The notes below the pieces were generated by a model. It was not told where the DNA came from and did no database searches. It saw only the letters and a list, made by a program, of their open reading frames with translations. A stretch of DNA of 64,000 bases from Pelecanus crispus. Taxonomy: Eukaryota > Chordata > Aves > Pelecaniformes > Pelecanidae. Position numbers and translations under genes: made by a program. Numbering within the stretch: position 1 is the stretch's first letter; each line of letters starts with the position of its first letter. Shown here piece after piece: positions 1 to 15,537 of this stretch. The stretch spans positions 33,381,044 to 33,445,043 of the forward strand of contig NC_134649.1 of NCBI RefSeq assembly GCF_030463565.1, in the 5' to 3' direction.

Positions 1-3000
1 AAAGGAGTGTGTTTTATTACTAAAACTGGCTTTTGCAGCATAATTCCTAGAGCAGAATAGTTCATGGTTACAAGCTGTAACTTAACGTATTTTTTTAAGT
101 ACAAATGTTTACTTGCTACTGGGTACCTATGGAAGTAATAGGTGGAACAAAGATTTTTTTCCAAGTTTCCTTGAATCTATTTGACTATTTTATATTTAAG
201 TTATATTTTCATACAGTTGTATTTAAAGATTCTCTTTGTCAGAGGAAAGGGTGCAGTTCCCTTTTCTTGTGCAGAACAGGTCAAAAGATTTGTAGTGAAA
301 ATCTTATTTATCCTTGTGCCCTGGTTTAAGACAAAGGGATTGCAAAGGGAAGAGCTCTCTGTCACTGCTGAAGTCACCAAATATCACTAAAAATGCAGTC
401 CTAAGTGTGCTTTTGACCACATAATTTGAAAATACCTTTTTTTAATAGGAGGTGGTGTTCGCATATTTGACAAATGTGCACTTTAGTGTATAACAAAAAT
501 CTGTTGTGATAGGTTATTTGTGATATGAATATCTATGGATTACTCTAATTTCTGTTTCTGCAAGTCTCTTGTGCATACCTCTCAAATGACCCAAAAGATG
601 GAATATTTCTTACACTTTTCTTTATATAGGGCCTGTGGTACAGGACCGTGATCCAATTGAAGCAGTTTTGCTATAATAATTGCAGATAATTCTGTCCCTT
701 GTTTTTTGTTGGAAAAGCAAGCTTCTATTTAATGTGCTTTAAAAAAAAGATTTCTCCTGTTTAATTTCCATAAAGTCTGGTCATCCTTTAGTATTTAAAA
801 AAACCAAACAACCCAAGAGGTATAATACAATTGTTACTACAGAACTTCTGTGATTTTCAGTGTCTTGTCTTCTGATAATTGACAACATGTGCTGATCTGA
901 AACCTAGCAGACATGTTTTCAGTGACATCCTTTTGCTTTGCATATTTTCTAAATGATTGTTTCTGACAGCTTTCCTTGCTTAGTTAAACCTTGTGCAGGA
1001 CAAGGCGATGTGTCAAAGAGGTGACAACAGACCTTAACTGCAAATCTGTTGTAGTATCTGGACATCAGAAATGTTCCAAGCCTTAAACCAAACAGTTTCA
1101 TTGGAAAACTGCTCAGAACTTTTTAAGGTTTTTTACATTTTTTATAGATTTACTAGGTCTTAATGTGAGTTATTATTTAGACCACTTAAATGAGGTTCTT
1201 GGGCCTTAGTAAATACTGAACTGTGCGCTCCCGTACTTATTTTCACTATTCCAGCATTCCTTTTCACTGCTTGGCTGCTGAGGTGAACACAATGTTCTGA
1301 GACTTCAGGTAGACCTCAGCGTGTCCAGCCAGCTAGAAGGGTCATTTTACCAAACCTAACATTTGTGAGTTTAGTTGAGCCACTGACCTCTGTTACTGTG
1401 CACTGAAATGTAGTAACTGCAATAAGTTTAAGTACTAGTGTTTCTTTTAGACTAAATCTAGAAACTAATGACAATGGAAGCTTAATTGAGTTATTCTGAA
1501 ATGGGGGGTGGAGGGATGGGGAAATGTCCCTAATCAGCGTTGCCTCTGTTTTAGGTTTTTTGGTTTTTTTTCATTGATTGTGTGACTTGCATCTTCTCTT
1601 GGCTGTTTACCACTGGGCAGGTGCATATCTCCAAAAGCACAGTACTTCAAGGAATTCATTTTCATCAACAGAATAGTGTCATTTTTCCAAATGACAGCTC
1701 ACTTTTCCAAAAGGATTTAAGAGCTAGGACTGGCTCTTGTCGTGAGTGTCCACATTTTATTTTTTTTTAGCATAGGATTTGTTCTATTTCAGATAGTGAA
1801 ATAAAGCTATTCAACATGTGCTACATACACATGGCACAGCCATCACTATCCTCATCAACCATCAGAGATAACTGAGCAGCGCACACAAATTTAACTGTAT
1901 GAGCTTTCATTTTATCTTCCTTTTCCCTCCTTTTCTCCAGTTACTTAAATTCTCAAAATTATTTCTATTTCTAGTCTCATGTTTAGTCTGTGAAGTGTCA
2001 GTATAAAATTATGGCCTTAATCATGTAAAACATTTGTTTTGAGCAGACCTCAAACTTACTGGCCAAGTACAAAACAGTGTAAAGCACTATGGAGCAGTTT
2101 CTTGAAGCTGGTTGTAGCAAAGGTATATGAATGCCTACTTTTCCTGTCTTAAGTGCTTAAATGTCACTTGGTTTGAGATTTTGATATGCCTAGCAAGATG
2201 ATGTAGTAAAGCACTATGAGCCAAAGAGACAGAAATATGTTAAATGCTATAGCAGTAACAGGAGGAGCATTATCTTCAGAGGGGAAAAAAACAGCTCTAA
2301 CTTTCTCTACTAAGATAAAAATTTTATTCACAACCTTTAGCCAAATAACAAAAATTTTTTCTATCCATTCTTTGTTATCATGTGGAAGAGATGGAAAATG
2401 TAAAATTGGCAGTTTTCCTCTTTGTAAGATAAAAATTGGAATTCTTGCAGTAGGTACAAGTAGGACAAGTGCTTTTGTCTGAAGAGCTTGTATGTGTGAG
2501 AAGGAAGTATGTGCCTAGTGCTTCACTGTATCTTACTGTTCATCGAAGTGTATTGGCAGTACAGTCTGAAATAAATTTTTCATGAAGAGTCGATCCAGTA
2601 ATAATATTACAACATGACAATGTTTGCATTATCCTCAAATTGGCACTCTAAATTTATGCCTGGTAAATGTACTTCAGGACAACTCATAGCAAAGGTTTAA
2701 TTCAGGCTGTGCTTAAAATGTGATTCTGTTTAATGAAAATAAGCTATGTAGTATATGCCAAAGTAAGAGAAAGGGATTGTAACTGACAGAAGAGAGACAG
2801 AAGTATTGGTGGAGATCAAATTTACCCCAAGTGGTCAACCTAAATGTATTAACTGTTTCTAGTATCTGACCTGTGACACATCTGCATAAATTTAAAACAC
2901 TGGTGTTGTCTGATACATCGTTTTCAAGTTCTGGCTTTAATATGTTCAGGTCCCCTTGTCTTACTTTAAGTAGGTAAGTGCTGTTGTGTTAATGTTGCTA

Positions 3001-6000
3001 ACTAAAAAGTATTACAGCTTTTCTTCAGGGAAAACTCAGAAATTGAGTTGCAAATTAGAGCAATGCAAAGTGAACCCTCCAGCAGGTGTGTGCTCTGATT
3101 CCAGCTGTGCCTGGGGAGGGAGGCGTAGGCTCTTGCGCTCTGCTGGGAGCTGAGCATCACAAGGAATTTCTGCCACTGTGCTTGACTAACCCATGTTTGC
3201 AACTTTGCTGTGCTTTTTACAGGAGAAACCAATAATGAAAGCAAATAAATTCAGCCACATCAAGTCAGAGTAGATCTACAGCATAGGCGTGCAAACTTTT
3301 TTAGGTAAAGTTTCCAGTTCAATTACTGAAAATGACTACTATGGTTTTACAAAGTAAAACTGCGGTATCTTTAAAAAAGGGACTCTTTTGTAGGTGTTTT
3401 TGTCTTGCATGGGTACCTGTCTCAAATTGAGTGTTGGGTTTGTTTGTAAGTAAAATCAGAGTATAGCCTATGTGAGGAAAACCAACAGCTGTATTTTGCT
3501 GCCCTCTGGACCATATTGTTTAATCAGTGGTATGACCTTAAACTTTTAAGGGTATCTGATATAATTACATTGTATAATGGTTTACAATAAAGTTTGACTT
3601 ATTACAGATTTGTACACTTGTTTTATACTTGTTCTGTTTAGAAGTGCGTGTTTCAATGTTTATAATGGGCCATTGTGGGAAGCAGGCTTTGCTACTGGAG
3701 TTTACCATCAGAACTGCAGATCTGATTTTTTTTTTGTACTCTTATGTTGGTATTAATTTCAATATATTCATTTACCTTAATAGCAAAGCCCATTTCAGTT
3801 GGAGGGACCGCTATTCTTAAGTGGCAAATTTTGTTTACAACTGTAAGAATCCTTGGAAGCTCCTCTCGGATCTGTTCCCTGAGGAGGAGGGGTTTTGCCC
3901 TCTGCGTGTGCACGCATGGAGAATAACCATCTGTATTTTCATATTGAAAATAAAACCTTCAATGTGGAACCTGAGAACTCCTGAGATTGCAGAACATTGA
4001 CCTGAGGCCTTCTGCAGTGTAGGATGGTGTTAAAATGCTTTAATCGCACAGCTGATTATCACAGGCTGCTTTCAGCTTTTCATGCAAAGCCAGACCTTTT
4101 GGTCATTCGCAGCATGAATGTGTAATCTTCAAAATGTCTGAATTTACCTCAAATGTCCTGCCCCTTGGCAGAGGCATGGCCTAATTCAATAACTTGTTAA
4201 CCTGTTTTATCTTCTGTTCCCCTTCTGATTTGTTTGCAGCAGGTAGTAGAAATGAAAGCTGAGGGAAGATGTCCGAGGATCCTGTTGAGAAGTTTGCTTG
4301 TGCAGTGCCTTGTATCACAGAACTCATGTAGTACCTCCTTGGAGACAGAAAAGGGCCACGTGGGGATGTGTAGTTCTAGGACCAAGTAGCCTCTCTGTCC
4401 CCTGTCTCCAGGGGGCAACATGCTGGAGATGACCAGTGTCTTCCTTGCTTACTTTAATCCCTGCTACTTCCCAAAACCATGCAAAAGGGGAAGGGGGAAG
4501 CAGTGCTGATTCTTTGCTGTCTGATGAAGACATCACTCCTATGTGCTATCTATGTAGTGCAGTGTTGTCTCTTAAGCTCCAGGGAAGCAGCTGCTTTGAT
4601 TACCAAAGTGTCTGCAGCAAGCGCTTGGACTTCCTTTAATATACCCCACAAAATGAGTGTAGCCTAGTTTGGTTGTTTTCTGTTTTGCTAGGCAGAAAGA
4701 TGCCATCTTAACTCTCCAGGTTCCCTGGAGGTATGGCAAGGTATCTACCATCAATCTTCCAGAGTGCTGGAGGAATGAGGAGGACCATGGGACCATGTAG
4801 TACAAGAGCTGGCTCACTGTGAAGCTGTAACATGACCATGTGTGGGTGATCGATTTTTTTTTTTTTTTTTTTCTTTTTCCCCCCCCTTCTTTTTGGCTGC
4901 AGATGGCAAGTGGTTGATACCTTTATCCCAGAATAGAGCAGAAATCCTGTTCTTGGTGAGCTGCTATTGCTGTCACCCCTTCCTATCTTGGTGTCAGCAG
5001 TTCAGTGTGTTCTGCTGGGCTGGACCTGCACAGTATCGATCCACTACTATCTCTGTAACTCCTCTATAATGTTTGCCCACTACTTTCATTACTTCCCACC
5101 TACTGCACACAAGCAGCCCTATACCCACTTCATCCTTAAAGGGAATTCAGAGAATAATCTTCAACCTATCGGTCCCTCAGTCCACTGAGGGATGTTAGCA
5201 GTTTCGTGGAGAAGTCAAATCTTCTGCAAGGTGTGTCTCCTGGACATCTCAGTGGCTAGACGTGTGTACATTCACTAATTCTCTGTGGTCATTGCCATAT
5301 TTTAGCTGCAACTGTTCCTCAGCAACAGAGTTTCCACGCTTCATGTTGCAGTGGGAGATGAAAGAGGGTTAACTTGCATTTTTAATAGCCGCTATTAAAT
5401 AAATGAGCCTGTCTTGTTTCATTGTCATTCATGTCCCATTTAACAGATCTCAAGACCTCAACCAGGTGAACAGGAACATTTCTATGCTGAAGTGTAAGTA
5501 ACTGTGAATTTAGGCTGGTTTTTTGTAAGGAAAAATTAGCCCACGATCTGTAAGGGGAAATTGTTGTGTGTGTTGTTCAGCCTTGGTTTAGGAAGTGTAT
5601 AATCAAAGAGAACAGAATTGTCGAGACTATGGGGGATGTCTTAAACTTCAGGATATGCTGCCTACCTCTGAAGCGCCTCATCTCCTACCCCCAAATGGCA
5701 TGCAAGCTGAAGGTGTTTTTGATTTTGTTTGTATAATGATTTTGTTCGTATAAATTAAATTGCCATGAAAGCGTAGCTGTTGCTTTTGAGTGAGGAATAT
5801 ATAGTAACAATTAAATGCAGCAGTTTTGAAAGCTGAAGGGAAAACTAGTTCAGTGTCTTGAATTCTTAATATTTGCTTTAAACATGCAGAATATTATTTT
5901 CCTGTTGTAACAGATAGCATCAGAATGGTGACGCTTATAGGGCTGTATAGAAACATCTTGGTAGAGGAGGAGAGGTGTTGCTTTGTACAATAGAAAAAAA

Positions 6001-7150
6001 TTGCTGTTTTTCCAAAAATTGATGTTTTTTTTTCTTCTGCTTTGTTAACCTACTAAAAGGTACTGCTGTTCTGCAGAAACGTTTCCTCTGGTTTACTAAG
6101 CCATGGGTTAGTAAATAGAAATTCAACATAAGGAATGGCTAAGTACATAACATCCAAACTGCTTCTTAACCTACAAATACCACCCCCACCCCCTCCCCCC
6201 CCAATAGTCAAAGGAAAGCATCTTCTCAGGCCTGGAAAGAGTTCAACTTAAAGGCAAAATGGGCACCTGGAGGCCTGGGGGATAGCTCACAACCAACAAA
6301 TCTTGTAGTCCTGATCTAGTGCTGTGGTATTGATGTGACGTTTCCATAATGAAAAATATCGGTTTTATTTTACCTCCTGGGCTTCTCTCTGTAGCCTAAA
6401 CAAAACAGGCAGAGTTTGAGAAAAGGCCGGGACAGATTTCTATCGCTGCAACAGTCAGTCTTTCTAGTAAAAGATGTTTGGAGGTCTGCCACATCTGCCT
6501 TTCTCATATTAACATACCTGGCTGGAGTCTTGGTTCTTTGTAGGTGTTGAGTGCAGTCACGGAGGCTGATTTTTTTTGCATGATGTAAAAAAAAAAAATA
6601 TAAAAATAAAAGGGAAACAACCCCCCACCCACCTTTCTCCTGGTAATAAAAATTAGAATTCATGCTTTGAATTTATTTTTTTCTATTTAATTAAAAAATT
6701 GTTTAGAGAACAAATCTTAAAAGTTCTAGAAAAGGTTTTACTACTGTCAGCAGGTACAGAGGGGAACACTGAATTTATTCATGTCTGAGTAAGCTATTCT
6801 TACACAGATGATGGGTGAAATGATTGAAGTTACTAAGTAGAAAGTGATTTTACTCTCTCAGTTGAGTAAGAGCCAGCATCAGAGCAAGCTCAGCAATAGA
6901 ACTGTGAGGGTAGAACCATATCCTATTTTACTAATTCTCCAAAACACACAAAATACTATTCTGTTCAAGATCCCTGTGCAAAAGCGACACAGGGTACAAT
7001 GTTATGCTTCGGATGTTAGGTTTATATAATCTTTAGAGAATGCATATTTTGTTACACTGGGAAAGACAGACACACGCTGTCTTCTGCCCCCACCCCCACC
7101 CCCCAAGAGAATTCAGAGTCAATTTTCTGTCTGTAACAAACTTTTGCCTT
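1..7150. other. Upstream flank of MUSTN1; probable neighbour 3' UTR or flank
   Basis: I recognise no coding gene here. The first 4 kb is AT-rich and holds several AATAAA hexamers (near 1799, 2571, 3589 and 3950), as a long 3' UTR would. In mammals the gene next to MUSTN1 on this side and strand is STIMATE (TMEM110), so a 3' UTR of that gene is a synteny-based guess, not a sequence match. There is a poly-T tract near 4853-4871 and C-rich runs near 6180-6200 and 7088-7105. One short segment with good splice sites (5447-5493) is listed separately. Confidence 0.3.
5447..5493 (+). other. Candidate 47-nt exon between strong splice sites
   Basis: A pyrimidine-rich tract ending in CAG precedes this 47-nt segment, and a consensus GTAAGT follows it. 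Two frames are open through it. I do not recognise the peptide. It could be an exon of the upstream neighbour, an untranslated MUSTN1 exon, a readthrough exon, or chance. Confidence 0.25.
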
Positions 7151-7156
7151 TTAAAA

Positions 7157-7166
7157 TTATAAATAG
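7157..7166 (-). promoter_or_regulatory. MEF2-consensus site upstream of MUSTN1
   Basis: The minus strand reads CTATTTATAA, a full match to the MEF2 consensus YTAWWWWTAR, about 260 bp upstream of the predicted TATA box of a muscle-expressed gene. Function is inferred from position. Confidence 0.4.
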
Positions 7167-7232
7167 AGCCCCAGTGGACTCCCCGGGAAGCCGCTTTGTA
7201 GTGGATCAGGCTTCCCCGCTGTCCCGCTGCCA

Positions 7233-7238
7233 CAGCTG
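7233..7238 (+). promoter_or_regulatory. E-box CAGCTG upstream of MUSTN1
   Basis: CAGCTG is the E-box form preferred by MyoD-family factors. It lies 67 bp from the MEF2-like site and about 180 bp upstream of the TATA box, a pairing common in muscle promoters. A six-base match alone is weak evidence. Confidence 0.3.
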
Positions 7239-7415
7239 TCTGCTCTCATCAGTCCCCAACTCCATCCATCCCCAGGCACAGAGCGCAGTAAATACTGCAA
7301 ACCCTAGTCATCCCTAAGAATAAACCTTTCAACAACAACAGCCTCTGTCAAGCTGAATCATCCTGGGTTCTGGTTTGGGAAAATGACCCAGCTAATGACT
7401 TCATGTTAGATGCTC

Positions 7416-7423
7416 TATATAAG
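7416..7423 (+). promoter_or_regulatory. MUSTN1: TATA box of MUSTN1
   Basis: TATATAAG lies 108 bp before the MUSTN1 start codon, which would place transcription start near 7446-7450 and give a 5' UTR of about 75 nt. A TGACTTCA element resembling an imperfect AP-1/ATF site sits just upstream (7396-7403). AP-1 control of the mammalian gene is known. Confidence 0.6.
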
Positions 7424-7523
7424 TCGAGGAAAAAAACAGGCGTTTGCAGAGTGCACAGGCTGGATTTAATCAAAGCCGGGAAAAGACCTCAGAAGGGATT
7501 ACGGTTGAGTGAGCACCGCAGTT

Positions 7524-11458
<3,935 letters not shown>

Positions 11459-11671
11459 TGGCAGTGCTGGATGTGTCTCACCTGGATGATTGTTGTAACA
11501 TTTTCCCACATTTCTGCCCCTTACGCTAAAGTCACTGTAGACCTAAGCAGCTAATTTCTGTTCTAAGTCATCAAGTAGGGAATAGACTCATGTCAAAGGG
11601 TACAACTTCCACGTTAATTTTTATTATGTGCTTTCTTTCTATGTGTTGAACGGTGTTTGCTATAATGGTTT

Positions 11672-11677
11672 AATAAA
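11672..11677 (+). terminator. MUSTN1 polyadenylation signal
   Basis: AATAAA lies 214 nt after the MUSTN1 stop with GT-rich sequence just downstream. It is the first canonical hexamer after the stop. Confidence 0.6.
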
Positions 11678-11699
11678 AAAAAGGTGGTTGGACACAGCG

Positions 11700-14260
11700 T
11701 GGCACACTGTGGTGACTAATTTCAATTTAGGCTTAGATTAATTCTGTGGACACTTTGGTGTTATAAGCCATGATCTAGTCCATCAAACACAAAGAATAAA
11801 CATCCAGATGACACAGTTCTAGTGTCAGTGCGATTTCTTCACGCTGTGCCCTCGCCAAGAGGGAGCTGAGGAGGAACTGGTCGAAGGGGCATCACAGAAA
11901 CCTGGAGACTTCACCCAAATCTGCGCTGACTGCAGCGGCGCCCAGCGAGGCCCCTCAGGGTGGTGGCCCCCCCCTCATGGCCTTCCCCTCGCGGTCCCCA
12001 GGGCGGCAGCGTCATGGTTTCCCCACAAGCGTCTCTGCTGGGAGGCAAGGTGCTGGGCTGTCAGTGTGTCACAGCGCCAAGGGAGGGCTTTCAGACCGTT
12101 CCGCAGTGGCTTTTTTCCCCACGTCCTTGAGGTTCTGTTGGATCAAGTGTGAAGTGGGGTGAGAGACCGGCAGCACAGGCGCCATGTCCCTCCTGACTGA
12201 AGAACTGAGCAACCTACTGAGTGTCTCTGTACAACAGCAAACCCACTTTGAGTGGAAGTTGGGTTTTTTGCAACTGTCTACGTCTTGATTTGCTGCATTA
12301 AACATGAAACCTGTTTTCCCCTGAGGTTATTTCCCCCTCAGCTGGATCTTTATGCTCAAACACGGATGATCCTCTGCTTTGTTGGCAGCTGCCGCACTTC
12401 TCTAGCACCCTGAGTCCCTGGCAGCACATCCAGGGATGGTGAGGTAGGTGCCACCTTTATTTAAAGAATTACTTCAATTTTGCACGGGCTAGACCTGATT
12501 AAGAGGTGAAAGTGATATCAAAAGTCTCTGTGCACTGTGAAGAATATCATATTTGCCTTTTGTGTCCCAAACACTTGACAGATAGAACGTGCCGATATCC
12601 ACAAAGCTCTCAGAGAGGCTGTGGAGTAGGATGTGCATAAGGCAGCAACAAATCCTTTGGGTTTAAGGGGGAGGTTTCCTTAAAAAATTAAAGATATCAC
12701 TGGTGTGTTGCCCTGCCCCATTTTTTTTTTTCACTTTCAAAGATTATTATTTGCAGCCAAGACTCTGCTGGACACTATTTCACTATGGGGCCCAGGCTCC
12801 TCACAGGTAACGCAGCACAGCCTTTTCCTCTGCAAAAGACCCCTTCCAGAGCTTTGAAGATAAAACCAAAATAAAACACAGTGGAAAAACAGTTCCCACC
12901 CTGATAACACTGGAGCTGTCCCTCCATCAGTTTTAACAAACCCTCCTTAATCTGTGATGAGAAGTTGCAGGAGGTTGTTTTACTAATTAGAAAAATGATG
13001 GAGAGGGACAAGTGGGGCAAAATGCTGTTATCACTTTCTTTTGTACAATACAAGTGACTGAATATTGCAAAGGGGGGGGGGGTGCTGTATTTCAGACCCA
13101 GCCTTGGGTACATTGGTGCCAATTTAACAAAGCACAGAAACCTCTGTGTCCCACAGACTTGCAGCACAGATGTGGCAGGGAAGCAAAATTAGTTATCTAC
13201 CAGAAACTTGGGATTTTGCTAACTGCTTTATTTCCAGGATGTCCTCGGGTTCAAGTATTTGGGATGCTTCCCAGTGTGACAGTAAGTGCTCAGGACCAGG
13301 GATCTTTTTTCTGTCTTTTAAGATGGACTTCCTCTGAAAAATAGTCATTGAAGGTGAAAGTATATCCCTGGGACAAAGTCACTCCCCATTTGTGACAGCA
13401 AGGTCTGTGCTCTCCTGTATGAATTGCAGGAATCCTCCCCTGTCCCCAGCCTTGCTGCGGTGCTGGAAAACTTACGGGCTGCTGCTGCAGGAGAGGAGAT
13501 ACTTGTAGGTGAGAGGAACAAATATAAAGCTGCCTGGAGAATTTTTTGTCATCTTTTTCTTCATCCTTGCGAATCTAGTAAGTCTAATGATGGAAAATAT
13601 GTTTTCTTCCTTTTTTTTTCCTCATTTCCATAATGGGAAATAGTGACAGAGACGTGTCTGAATAAAGCCCCAGGGTTTGAGTTTTTAGGTCATTTTGCAC
13701 TCAAAGGTATCTCCTGTTGTGATGGTGGATTTAGATCCTTCCTCCAAGGTGATCTGAAGTCATTTCACAGTATGTTCATTCCTCAGAGTAAGAAGCACTG
13801 GGTGCTGCAGGAATGGTGCCCAGTGTAGCAGCAGCAGTGGGCACTGGACATCAGCGGGGACGGCTGTCGGTGGCGGTTTGTACAGAAGCGGGGCAAGGTG
13901 CTCGAGTCTGGGGACAAGGCTGAGCAGGAGATCTCCCTGTAGCTGCTTCAGCAAGCCACAAAGGGATGCAGGAGGGATTTCACAGCTTCCCTGGGTGCTG
14001 GCTGGCTCCGTGCGCCCAGGAGCAGGGCAGAGCCAACCATGCAGCCTAAATCTCTGCAGTTAAAGCAGCTCTTTAAGGTCCGTGTGATTTTACATGTGGG
14101 TATTAGAAAACCGATGACATCCACTTAATTAAAGCTAAAGCTTTGGCTCTTGGGGATCTTAGGCCACTAAGCGTACAATCCTGTGTATGTTAAGGGATTA
14201 GAGCATTACACGAGTTGTAGTAGTTAATCATATGTATAGCAGTTGTAATTTTTCTCTGTT
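11700..14260. other. MUSTN1-ITIH4 intergenic DNA, no gene recognised
   Basis: ORFs here are short and unlike known families. There is a G-run near 13072-13082 and moderately GC-rich sequence near 11.9-12.2 kb. No mobile element is recognised. Confidence 0.5.
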
Positions 14261-14261
14261 A

Positions 14262-14390
14262 AAATATATGTATTTACATGTCCTGCTATAAACAATACAG
14301 TATTTGCAAGTAGTATAAACAGCTTGCCTGGAAGAAGTGAAGTTTATCTTTAAAAAAAGTTATGTAAAGCATAAGCCTTGTAAGACCAGG
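14262..14390 (+). pseudogene. Doubtful relic of an ITIH exon 2
   Basis: In one frame the stretch reads roughly like the start of the VIT domain: Ile-Tyr, then Cys, then a T-V-F-A-S-S-I-N run where ITIH4 has T-I-I-T-S-K-I-V-N. Farther on, AGTTA...AAA...GCCTT resembles the DNA for Leu-Pro-Lys-Thr-Ala-Phe. Stops and indels are frequent. It is reported only because it lies in the right place and order ahead of the better relics at 14.6 and 15.4 kb. Confidence 0.25.
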
Positions 14391-14596
14391 CTGTGCTCAA
14401 CAGACTCTTTATGGTGAACTTAAATGGTGAATGTAAATGTCTGTCAAAGTAATAAATTACTGAGCCCTGCATTAGCGTCTCCTTGCAACTCCGAGGTCAC
14501 TGGAAGCATGCTCTCCACCTCGACGCTTTGTCTGTAAAATAGCAATGAAGCAAACACAGATGCATGCGTTTCCACAGGTTCTTTGAGCTAATTTAA

Positions 14597-14691
14597 GACA
14601 ATGGCATTACCTACCATGGAGTTATAAGGGGAAAAATGCTGTCAGAAAGCAATATGAAAAAGTGGGTTTGTGTGGACAGACTTCTAGTTGG
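14597..14691 (+). pseudogene. Relic of an ITIH exon 3 (VIT domain), frameshifted
   Basis: Two adjoining frames together resemble ITIH exon 3. The first reads DNGITYHGVIRGK, against [13 protein letters not shown] in the ITIH3 of this window. After a one-base shift near 14635 the second reads AVRKQYEK, then VGLC, then GQT, with the same spacing as [18 protein letters not shown] identity is also visible at the start (ACAAT..GG..TTAC.TA...TGG). The 3' splice donor is lost. The likeness is closer to ITIH3 than to ITIH4. It lies on the same strand as ITIH4 and upstream of it, so it is part of a dead extra ITIH copy. Confidence 0.7.
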
Positions 14692-15420
14692 GAAAGGGCT
14701 GTCTGCTACCCTGGAGCTGCCAGCACAGGATGGACGGCCAGGGAAATCACAGTGGGAGGGCAGGATTCAGCCTTCACCTGCTCAGGGCTGGGAGGAGAGA
14801 GGGTCTTCCCAGATCGTATCTCTCTGCCTGGTTGCACGGTAATGCGCTTGTATACATGTGTTCATAGAAATGCATACAGGAATCAGGGGCTGACGCAGCA
14901 GCCCCATAGGGCTGAGAGATCCTCTGAACTACAGCCCCAGGGGATGTTATTTTTTCTGTCCTGTTGATATTTTCAAGATTTCAAACATCGTATTTTCTTG
15001 TGCTGGGAACAAATGAAGCCCACTGAAAGCTTCCCAATAAATCAAGCAAGCCCTGGACACGTGGCGTAGGAATGGCTTGTGACAGATTGCTCCCTGACCC
15101 CCATTTCTCACCTTGGTTTCCCCAGTTGTAGAGCTGAGGAGACAAACCTTTGAAATGGGTGCTGCCCAGGGTCTGTTTACCCCACTGCCTAAAAAACCAA
15201 TTATTTCCCCACAATATGTTTAAAATGCTCTGTAGAAGAGGCAGACATCACAACTACTTGGATGGAGAAATATCTTTTAAATAGTCATGCAAGCTGTCTT
15301 GTGTTAGGCGACCACCTAAGCACCACATGAGTGAGCAGGTATTTTAGGAATTATGTTAGTATAATGCTGTCCATAATTATTTGTGTATAAAACTGGACTT
15401 TTAACAATTTCTTTTTCCAG

Positions 15421-15537
15421 AGCTACAAGCCAGCCATTGACCAACAAAAATTTCACAGGAACTGCTCAAAGTCCCTGTTGGATGAAGATTTTATTATAAA
15501 ATAGGAGGTGAAAAGAATCGTCCCACTCAGTTTCCAG
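15421..15537 (+). pseudogene. Relic of an ITIH exon 6 with a stop, splice sites kept
   Basis: The frame reads YKPAIDQQ, then NCSKSLLDEDFIIK, a TAG stop, then EVKR. ITIH3 in this window has [22 protein letters not shown], then YDVKR at the same spacing. The segment is preceded by CTTTTTCCAG and followed by GTAAAT, so both splice signals survive. It is 117 nt long against 126 in ITIH3 and 129 in ITIH4, the loss being at the 5' end. The Asn-Cys-Ser motif is shared with ITIH3 and absent from ITIH4. It is collinear with the exon-3-like relic 0.8 kb upstream. Confidence 0.8.

Noticed and set aside
14746-14850. Possible relic of ITIH exon 4 (K-I-T then F-T-C-S)
   Set aside because: The likeness is short, it lies only about 55 bp after the exon-3 relic, and the EELLKR hallmark is missing.
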